From positions 1-7,465 of the forward strand of contig JAZRXE010000009.1 in the NCBI GenBank assembly GCA_045600065.1: 7,465 bases of DNA, read 5' to 3'. The notes below the pieces were generated by a model, which had not been told where the DNA came from, did not search any database, and saw only the letters and a program-made list of their open reading frames with translations. Source of the stretch: RGIG2707 sp045600065 (GTDB lineage: Bacteria; Bacillota; Clostridia; Peptostreptococcales; Anaerovoracaceae). The translations under genes were made by a program, and so were the position numbers. This document shows positions 1 through 4,426 of the stretch, in pieces; position 1 is the first letter of the stretch; every line of letters starts with the position of its first letter.

Positions 1-223
1 ATCAGGACGGACTGAGAGACAGCTATACGATACAGCTTTACGCAGACGGAACCGCAACAGGAGCCGCAGTGGAGCTGAGCAAGGATACCCTTGAATACAC
101 ATGGGAAGATCTGTCCAGATACAAGGCCGGGGTTGAGATCGCATATACCGTAGACGAAACGGTCGTACCCGCAGGCTACACTCATAGCGTTTCGGGTAAC
201 ACAATTACCAATACCCACGAGAC
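1..223 (+). repeat. Near-identical DNA repeat, copy 1 (Cna_B type a), cut by window edge
   Basis: This stretch matches 562-784 at an offset of 561 bp (187 codons, in frame), with about five mismatches by eye. It encodes the C-terminal part of a Cna_B domain. Its left end is cut by the window, so the true repeat may be longer. Confidence 0.93.
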
Positions 224-2780
224 TGAAACTACAAGTGTCAGCGGTATCAAAGTCTGGAATGACAGCAACGATCAAGACGGTATCAGAACAGAATCCGTAG
301 TGATCAGTCTGCTTGCAGACGGAGTAGAAAAAGAAACCAAGACCGTGACTGCCGGAGCATTAGAGGACTGGAGCTTCAGCTTTGAAGATCTGCCCGTAAA
401 TTCCAGCGGAAGCGCAATTGAATATACCGTGACCGAAGCCGCTGTAGCAGGCTACAGCACCGAGATCACTGGTGATGCCGCCACCGGATTTGTTGTGACC
501 AACACGCATGAGACCGAGACTACAAGCTTTACTGCCATTAAGGTCTGGTCGGATAATGACAATCAGGACGGACTGAGAGACAGCTATACGATACAGCTTT
601 ACGCAGACGGAACCGCAACAGGAGCCGCAGTGGAGCTGAGCAAGGATACCCTTGAATACACTTGGGAAGATCTGCCCAGATACAAGGCCGGGGTTGAGAT
701 CGCATATACCGTAGATGAAACGGTCGTACCCGCAGGCTACGCTCATAGCGTTTCGGGTAACAAAATTACCAATACCCACGAGACGTCAAAGACTGCGATC
801 AGCGTTACCAAGCAGTGGAGCGATTGCGAGGATCATTACGCGGAGCGCCCCGCATCAGTGGATATCAGTCTGCTGGCAGACGGAATTCCGGTAAGCAGCG
901 CAGCACTGAGCAGCGCAAATTCCTGGACAGTCAAATTCGCCGATCTTGATGTAAACACAGGCGGAGGCCCCATTACATATACCGTGACAGAAAGCGCCGC
1001 AGGAGCAAATTATACGGCATACATCAGCGGCGATGCAGCCGCGGGCTTTGTGATCACAAATAAATACAGCTATCCCGTCAGCTATGAATATGTGTCCGGA
1101 ACTGCCGGAAGAGAGCTGCCCGAAGAGATCAGCACAAGCGGCGGAGCCTTCAGAATAGACGATGCCTCCAGGTATCTCGAGGGCGAAACAGCGGCTAACC
1201 GAGGGATCACCACGGGTACAAGCTTCAGCAGCATTGCAGGAACCTGGACGCTCGTATCCTGGGAGAGCGATCCCGCGGACGCAGTAATGGCAGGCCCTCA
1301 GGTACATTTCACCGGCGTATGGGAGCTCGCCGAAAAAGACAAATACGGCGTAAAATACAACTATAAATCCGGCACCGACGGCTGGTCTCTTCCCACAGAG
1401 ATAGACACCGGCAGCGGGACCTACAGGATATACGATACCGATACCTATTATCCCGGAGAGCCTACCGTAAACAAGGGCACATCCACGGCACCGATAGGAG
1501 CAAGCTTCTTTGCTACAGAGGGCGAATGGATCCTCGATTCATGGAAGGCCGACCCTGCAGACGGCATCATGCCCGTAAACGGATCAGTGCTCTATACCGG
1601 TATCTGGACATTTACGGAAGGGCGCTCCTATTCCGCAAAATATGAGTATGTCAGCGGTACACCCGGTAAGGCCCTGCCTTCAGCTATAGACACCGGCAGC
1701 GGGGTCTATAAGATAAACGATACGAACCGTTATTATTCAGGCGAGACTGCCGTTAATATGGGTACAAGCCCTGCGCCGCTGGGCGCATGCCATACGGTCA
1801 CTGAAGGTCAGTGGATCATGGCAGGCTGGTCTTCGGACCCCGCGGATGCGGTAATGAGTCCTGAAGGAGTAAAGTTTACCGGAGTATGGGTCTTTGCAGA
1901 GGGCCGCAAGCACCCCGTAAGCTATTCATACGAAAGCGGAACTGCCGGGAAGGATCTGCCTTCCGCGATCAAAGTGGACGAGGGCATTTACGCCATCATA
2001 GACCTGGACACCTATTATGAAGGTCAGGTCGCCGCAAACAAGGGCACGTCCTCAGCACCTGTGGGTGAGTGCTACTTTGTGAAAGAGGGCCTGTGGAAGC
2101 TCACCAAATGGGAAGCTTCACCGGCAGACCGGGTCATGACTACATCCGGTGTCAGCTTCAAGGGAATATGGAAATTCTTCGAGGGCGAAAAGTACTCTTA
2201 TCACCTCTGGTACAACGGCAACGGCGGCTCAAAGGCAGGCGCCAGTCTTGTGGGTGACAGCGAAAATGTCAGCGGCGTATACGATACAGAATACACCATA
2301 GGTGTGGACGCAAACTGCTTCACAAGGCCCGGATACACCTTCGTGGGCTGGGCTGAAGATCCGGAGGGCACATCCATGTACCTGCATCCCAATGTCAGCC
2401 TCACCAAGGATGACAACAGCAAGACGCTGTATGCGATATGGCTGCCGCAGCAGGATGATGACGATGACGACGATGACGACCCAAAGCCGCCTAAGCCTCC
2501 CGTGGGGCCGGTTCCCGAAGAACCGGTGACCCCCGGAGCTTTGGATCCCGTGGATCCTGCAGATCCTGCAGGCCCCGAAGACCCGGGCAGCGGCGAGGGC
2601 GGAGGAAGCCATGAGGGCGGTCACGGAGACGGTGATGAACAGGGCGAAGAGTCCGGGCCGGGAAGCTACATCCCAAGGACCGGAGACGGAAATGCTGTCA
2701 TCGCGTATACAGCCCTTATGGTGCTGAGCCTTATTGCCCTGAAGATCCTGCGCAGAAGGTCTTTACAAAGGAACAGATAG
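3..2780 (+). CDS. Multidomain LPXTG-type cell-wall adhesin (Cna_B / SHIRT-like / InlB-type repeats), 5' end missing
   Basis: Surface stalk protein displayed on the Gram-positive cell wall; 925 residues are visible and the open frame enters from outside the window (residue 1 = codon at nt 3). Order: partial Cna_B (1-78), three further Cna_B domains (79-175, 176-265, 266-358), four SHIRT-like repeats (359-732), one InlB/Listeria-Bacteroides-type repeat (733-813), Asp9 (818-826), a Pro/Glu/Gly-rich spacer, IPRTG (890-894), a hydrophobic stretch (about 898-914) and a basic RRR tail. The complete Cna_B copies keep the residues expected for an intramolecular Lys-Asn isopeptide bond: K83/E145/N167, K180/E239/N257, K270/E330/N353. 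The partial first copy keeps E52 and N70. IPRTG is a variant of the sortase LPXTG motif; no sortase is in view. A role in adhesion or mating aggregation is inferred; the ligand is unknown. The GTG at 69 lies inside a domain and is not a start. Confidence 0.93.
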   Translation, partial: QDGLRDSYTIQLYADGTATGAAVELSKDTLEYTWEDLSRYKAGVEIAYTVDETVVPAGYTHSVSGNTITNTHETETTSVSGIKVWNDSNDQDGIRTESVVISLLADGVEKETKTVTAGALEDWSFSFEDLPVNSSGSAIEYTVTEAAVAGYSTEITGDAATGFVVTNTHETETTSFTAIKVWSDNDNQDGLRDSYTIQLYADGTATGAAVELSKDTLEYTWEDLPRYKAGVEIAYTVDETVVPAGYAHSVSGNKITNTHETSKTAISVTKQWSDCEDHYAERPASVDISLLADGIPVSSAALSSANSWTVKFADLDVNTGGGPITYTVTESAAGANYTAYISGDAAAGFVITNKYSYPVSYEYVSGTAGRELPEEISTSGGAFRIDDASRYLEGETAANRGITTGTSFSSIAGTWTLVSWESDPADAVMAGPQVHFTGVWELAEKDKYGVKYNYKSGTDGWSLPTEIDTGSGTYRIYDTDTYYPGEPTVNKGTSTAPIGASFFATEGEWILDSWKADPADGIMPVNGSVLYTGIWTFTEGRSYSAKYEYVSGTPGKALPSAIDTGSGVYKINDTNRYYSGETAVNMGTSPAPLGACHTVTEGQWIMAGWSSDPADAVMSPEGVKFTGVWVFAEGRKHPVSYSYESGTAGKDLPSAIKVDEGIYAIIDLDTYYEGQVAANKGTSSAPVGECYFVKEGLWKLTKWEASPADRVMTTSGVSFKGIWKFFEGEKYSYHLWYNGNGGSKAGASLVGDSENVSGVYDTEYTIGVDANCFTRPGYTFVGWAEDPEGTSMYLHPNVSLTKDDNSKTLYAIWLPQQDDDDDDDDDPKPPKPPVGPVPEEPVTPGALDPVDPADPAGPEDPGSGEGGGSHEGGHGDGDEQGEESGPGSYIPRTGDGNAVIAYTALMVLSLIALKILRRRSLQRNR
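562..784 (+). repeat. Near-identical DNA repeat, copy 2 (Cna_B type a)
   Basis: Second copy of the 1-223 repeat. The differences seen fall in the codons around 662, 675, 714, 741 and 763. The two copies flank a more diverged Cna_B domain (237-527), so the unit of duplication looks like an a-b domain pair of 561 bp. Such near-identity over more than 200 bp suggests recent duplication or ongoing gene conversion. Confidence 0.93.
1077..2198 (+). repeat. Four tandem SHIRT-like protein repeats
   Basis: Four units of 91-95 codons begin at 1077, 1350, 1635 and 1917. Each opens with a Y-x-Y-x-SGT-x-G-x-x-LP pattern, has a central Y/G-E/Q element, then W-x-x-x-PAD-x-[VI]-M, and closes with [FY]-x-G-[VI]-W. 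The opening (YVSGTPGK-like), the G-x-W centre and the F-x-G-x-W end match what I recall of the SHIRT domain of streptococcal surface 'periscope' proteins. These are rod-forming repeats that set how far a binding head projects. Copies are diverged at DNA level, so this is an old array. The family name is from memory of the consensus; the repeat itself is plain in the sequence. Confidence 0.75.
2199..2441 (+). other. InlB/Listeria-Bacteroides-type (Flg_new) repeat domain in the adhesin
   Basis: A single unit after the SHIRT-like array. It has YNGNGG near its start, then PGYTFVGWAEDPEG and a closing TLYAIW. This is the usual signature of the beta-grasp InlB B-repeat family found in secreted and wall proteins of Firmicutes. 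It lies just before the Asp tract and wall-spanning linker. Confidence 0.75.
2454..2480 (+). repeat. Asp9 codon tract (GAY repeat)
   Basis: Nine consecutive Asp codons, mixing GAT and GAC, join the last folded domain to the Pro/Gly-rich wall linker. Mixed trinucleotide runs like this can change length by slippage without breaking the frame. Confidence 0.9.
2670..2777 (+). other. C-terminal cell-wall sorting signal (IPRTG + TM + basic tail)
   Basis: IPRTG is encoded at 2670-2684. It is followed by a polar GDGN, a hydrophobic segment rich in A, I, L, V and M, and a tail with RRR and RNR. This three-part layout is what sortases recognise, cleaving between Thr and Gly. The first position is Ile instead of Leu, a tolerated variant in many clostridial sorting signals. 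Confidence 0.88.
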
Positions 2781-2807
2781 CTTCCGTACATACCACCGGA
2801 GAACGAT

Positions 2808-2857
2808 GACGGGCAGCAGCCTGCAGCACATTGCCTGCAGGGATATCTGCCCGTTTT
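2808..2857 (+). terminator. Probable rho-independent terminator of the adhesin gene
   Basis: A perfect 8-bp outer stem (2809-2816 with 2847-2854) encloses a perfect 7-bp inner stem (2820-2826 with 2835-2841, 8-nt loop). TTTT follows at 2854-2857. It lies 28 nt after the stop codon. The T-run is short, so efficiency is uncertain. Confidence 0.65.
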
Positions 2858-2985
2858 GCCGTGCTTAAAATGCGGTCCGCCTTGAAATATGCGTATCGGG
2901 TCGGAAACATCCGTATCAGCTTTTTGAGAGTCTTCAGACAAAGAGGTAAAAAAATATCTGAAAGTTCTTGCAATGAAATTAATAT

Positions 2986-3019
2986 TTGTTCACATTTGCA
3001 CTAATTTATAGTGTATAAT
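2986..3019 (+). promoter_or_regulatory. Candidate promoter for the sigma-factor unit
   Basis: A perfect TATAAT lies at 3014-3019 in a very AT-rich stretch. The best -35 candidates are TTCACA at 2989-2994 (19-bp spacer, longer than ideal) or, for an alternative -10 TATAGT at 3007-3012, TTGTTC at 2986-2991. This looks like a housekeeping-type promoter. A start near 3026 would leave a leader of about 160 nt. Confidence 0.5.
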
Positions 3020-3101
3020 TGCTGTGTCTGCTTACAGATGGTTTTTGTGATACAAAAAACTCACATACGAATGATTTATTTTAAGTTTTAGCTGAAACCT
3101 G

Positions 3102-3121
3102 AAGGCGGCTTCCGGCCTTTT
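3102..3121 (+). terminator. Weak terminator/attenuator-like hairpin in the sigma leader
   Basis: A 5-bp perfect stem, AAGGC with GCCTT, ends in a TTTT run. A possible outer stem GCTGA (3091-3095) with TCAGC (3129-3133) encloses it. It is short for an intrinsic terminator and could equally be an attenuator or the 3' end of a small RNA of about 95 nt. Confidence 0.35.
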
Positions 3122-3123
3122 AT

Positions 3124-3161
3124 ATGTGTCAGCCCGTTGAAGAGGCGGACACATCGACGGG
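3124..3161 (+). repeat. Overlapping, competing inverted repeats before the sigma start codon
   Basis: Stem 1 is ATGTGTC (3124-3130) with GACACAT (3148-3154). Stem 2 is CCCGTTGA (3133-3140) with TCGACGGG (3154-3161), eight pairs with one G-T. The arms interleave and there is no linker between the two 3' arms, so a full pseudoknot is sterically unlikely. They read more like alternative hairpins. Confidence 0.55.
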
Positions 3162-3185
3162 ACATGCTTTCAGTACGTAATCAAC

Positions 3186-3656
3186 ATGGATGCAGAAACT
3201 GTAGTACGTACATATTCGGATATGGTCTACGGCGTTGCCTTCCGTTATACCCGCAACGAAGCGGATGCGGAGGATGTGTATTCCGAGACCTTCCTGACCT
3301 ATTTCAAAAAGGAAAGGGAGTTCAACGACGAGGAGCATCGCAAGGCCTGGCTTATCCGGGTAACCATAAACAATGCCAAGACTCTGCTCGCTAACAGGCA
3401 TTACGATGAGGATATAGACGAGGTCCCCTGGGCTGCCGAGCCTGAAAAGCGCTTCGGCACAGACGATATAGAGGATCTGCGGGCGGCTCTGGGGCGGCTC
3501 AAGGAAGAATACCGCGAAGCCCTGCTGCTGTTTTATATCAACGACCTCAGCGTAAAGAGCATAGCGCAGATGCTTGGGGTAACGGAGAATGTAGTTAAGA
3601 TAAGACTTTCGAGAGGAAGAGCCAAGTTGAGAGAAGATTTGGGAGGCCGTGAATGA
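3186..3656 (+). CDS. RNA polymerase sigma factor, ECF (sigma-70 family, group 4)
   Basis: A 156-residue sigma factor that would direct RNA polymerase to a small set of promoters. Region sigma2 spans about residues 4-70, with the core-binding helix pattern NEADAEDVYSETFLTYF (24-40) and WLIRVTINNAK (55-65). Region sigma4 spans about 101-152, with a helix-turn-helix over SVKSIAQMLGVTENVVKIRLSRGRAKL-type residues (122-148). There is no sigma1.1 or sigma3, and the length is normal for the ECF class. The ATG at 3186 is chosen because no other in-frame start lies after the stop at 3138. Its upstream region lacks a clear Shine-Dalgarno. It overlaps the next gene by ATGA, so the two are probably co-translated. 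No membrane anti-sigma factor follows. Target genes are unknown; the flanking adhesin and transfer units are candidates. Confidence 0.93.
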   Translation: MDAETVVRTYSDMVYGVAFRYTRNEADAEDVYSETFLTYFKKEREFNDEEHRKAWLIRVTINNAKTLLANRHYDEDIDEVPWAAEPEKRFGTDDIEDLRAALGRLKEEYREALLLFYINDLSVKSIAQMLGVTENVVKIRLSRGRAKLREDLGGRE

Positions 3657-3823
3657 TAAAAGATTTTTCGCAGGCTGTAAAGCTTGCCATGAACGAGCCG
3701 AAGACCCCGGCCCGGCTTTTGGAGGATACCGTTCGTATGGCCAGGCAGATGGAGGCGAGCCTGAAGCAGAACGCTCCGGAAAAGAGCGCCGAGCAGCTCA
3801 AGGGGCCTGCCAGGCTGCGCTGA
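3653..3823 (+). CDS. Small 56-residue protein, translationally coupled to the sigma factor; function unknown
   Basis: ATG at 3653 overlaps the sigma stop as ATGA, with a strong Shine-Dalgarno GGGAGG at 3641-3646 and a 6-nt spacer. The protein starts MIKDFSQAVKLAMNEP and is charged and probably helical, with no signal peptide or membrane segment. Residues about 19-39 (PARLLEDTVRMARQMEASLKQ region) could form an amphipathic helix. I do not recognise the family. Position suggests a partner or regulator of the sigma factor, but it is unlike classic membrane anti-sigma factors. A competing frame from GTG 3649 (65 codons) is less protein-like, with Arg/Ala/Gly-rich low-complexity content and no well-placed ribosome site. 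Confidence 0.72.
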   Translation: MIKDFSQAVKLAMNEPKTPARLLEDTVRMARQMEASLKQNAPEKSAEQLKGPARLR

Positions 3824-3872
3824 GGCTTGCGGCGCGGTATTTGTAAACGAATATTGCATTCCTGCGTTTCCG

Positions 3873-3889
3873 CTGTGCGGAGCGCACAG
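3873..3889 (+). repeat. Perfect 7-bp inverted repeat with 3-nt loop after the small gene
   Basis: CTGTGCG (3873-3879) pairs with CGCACAG (3883-3889) around a GAG loop. No T-run follows directly; the nearest T-rich stretch is about 12-20 nt downstream. It could be a weak terminator for the sigma unit, an RNA-stabilising 3' hairpin, or an operator. Confidence 0.5.
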
Positions 3890-3907
3890 GTGTGATATAC
3901 TCTTATT

Positions 3908-3937
3908 TTGAATAAGGGGAGATATATTAATTTTTAT
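3908..3937 (+). promoter_or_regulatory. Weak promoter candidate upstream of the transfer module
   Basis: TTGAAT (3908-3913) is followed after 18 bp by TTTTAT (3932-3937). A TATATT at 3923-3928 has no good -35 partner. The 3824-4022 gap is AT-rich toward its end, as expected for a promoter region, but no element is strong. Confidence 0.28.
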
Positions 3938-3948
3938 GAATTCTGAAA

Positions 3949-3977
3949 CCTTTTTACTCGGCAGCGAGTGTTTAAGG
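3949..3977 (+). other. Hairpin in the leader of the pilin gene
   Basis: ACTCG (3956-3960) pairs with CGAGT (3965-3969) around GCAG. An outer CCTT/AAGG pair (3949-3952 with 3974-3977) extends it across an internal loop. No T-run follows, so it is not a terminator. It may be a transcript-stability or regulatory structure. Confidence 0.35.
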
Positions 3978-4022
3978 CATAAAGAGCAACAAAAGTGATC
4001 TGATATATTTCAGGAGGAAAAA

Positions 4023-4400
4023 ATGAAAAAGACTATCAACGAGAAGAGAATCTGCGCAAGCTTAGTGCTGTGCCTTTCCATGATCATCATGGCAACTGTT
4101 CCCTGCTTTGCAGCCAATGATCCCGTAGGCTTCAGCGGCATCGTGAGCCCCATCGTGGACCTGATCAATTCTCTGCTCAAGCCCATCATGGCCATCGTCG
4201 GAGCCGTCGGTTCCCTGTACTGCGTAATGCTGGGCGTCCGCTATGCAAAGGCTGAAGAACCCCAGGACAGAGAAAAGGCCAAGGCTCATCTGAAGAGCGC
4301 CATCATCGGCTTCCTTCTCATCTTCATCCTGATCGCTCTGCTGAACATGCTGATGGAGCCTATGATGAAGTGGGCAAGCACCGTAAGGGCAGCCAAGTAA
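4023..4400 (+). CDS. TrbC/VirB2-like conjugation pilin precursor
   Basis: A 125-residue small membrane protein, the likely major pilin or channel-lining subunit of a type IV secretion system. A signal peptide spans about 1-30, with basic MKKTINEKR, a hydrophobic core and cleavage near CFA-A. Two hydrophobic helices follow: about 51-71 (PIMAIVGAVGSLYCVMLGV) and 93-114 (AIIGFLLIFILIALLNML). Between them is a short charged loop, YAKAEEPQDREKAKAHLK. This signal-TM-loop-TM layout and size are typical of VirB2/TrbC proteins in Firmicute conjugative elements. An excellent Shine-Dalgarno, AGGAGG (4012-4017), lies 5 nt before the ATG. The VirD4-type gene two places downstream supports the call. It probably starts an operon that runs off the window. 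Confidence 0.85.
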   Translation: MKKTINEKRICASLVLCLSMIIMATVPCFAANDPVGFSGIVSPIVDLINSLLKPIMAIVGAVGSLYCVMLGVRYAKAEEPQDREKAKAHLKSAIIGFLLIFILIALLNMLMEPMMKWASTVRAAK

Positions 4401-4426
4401 GGGCGCGCATCGCGGAGCTGGCAGTT

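Larger units (their letters stand above)
3026..3185 (+). promoter_or_regulatory. Structured 5' leader of the sigma-factor gene (possible cis-regulatory or small RNA)
   Basis: The stretch between the predicted transcription start and the sigma ATG contains several small hairpins: TCTG/CAGA (3027-3030 with 3035-3038), TTTTTGT/ACAAAAA (3042-3048 with 3052-3058), and AAGGC/GCCTT (3102-3106 with 3115-3119) running into TTTT (3118-3121). Two overlapping stems between 3124 and 3161 cannot easily coexist. No strong Shine-Dalgarno sequence precedes the ATG at 3186, which fits control within the leader. I do not recognise it as a known riboswitch class. Confidence 0.4.

Noticed and set aside
69..71. 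GTG at 69 as the start of the adhesin
   Set aside because: The open frame continues to the window edge, and the GTG lies inside a Cna_B domain whose intact copy at 528-797 extends well upstream of the equivalent point.
2666..2973. Minus-strand open frames across the adhesin 3' end and terminator
   Set aside because: They read through the terminator hairpin and sorting-signal codons, have no ribosome-site support and no recognisable domain.
3124..3161. Full H-type pseudoknot
   Set aside because: The two 3' arms abut with no linker, which cannot span a 7-bp stem, so simultaneous pairing of both complete stems is unlikely.
3649..3846. 65-codon frame starting GTG at 3649
   Set aside because: The frame at 3653 has the ATGA overlap, good spacing to GGGAGG and a more protein-like sequence. 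The 3649 frame is Arg/Ala/Gly-rich shadow.
4370..4372. ATG 4370 as the start of the secreted protein
   Set aside because: It lies inside the pilin gene, and its first 19 residues are an extra charged stretch ahead of a complete signal peptide. ATG 4427 has a GGAG at suitable distance.
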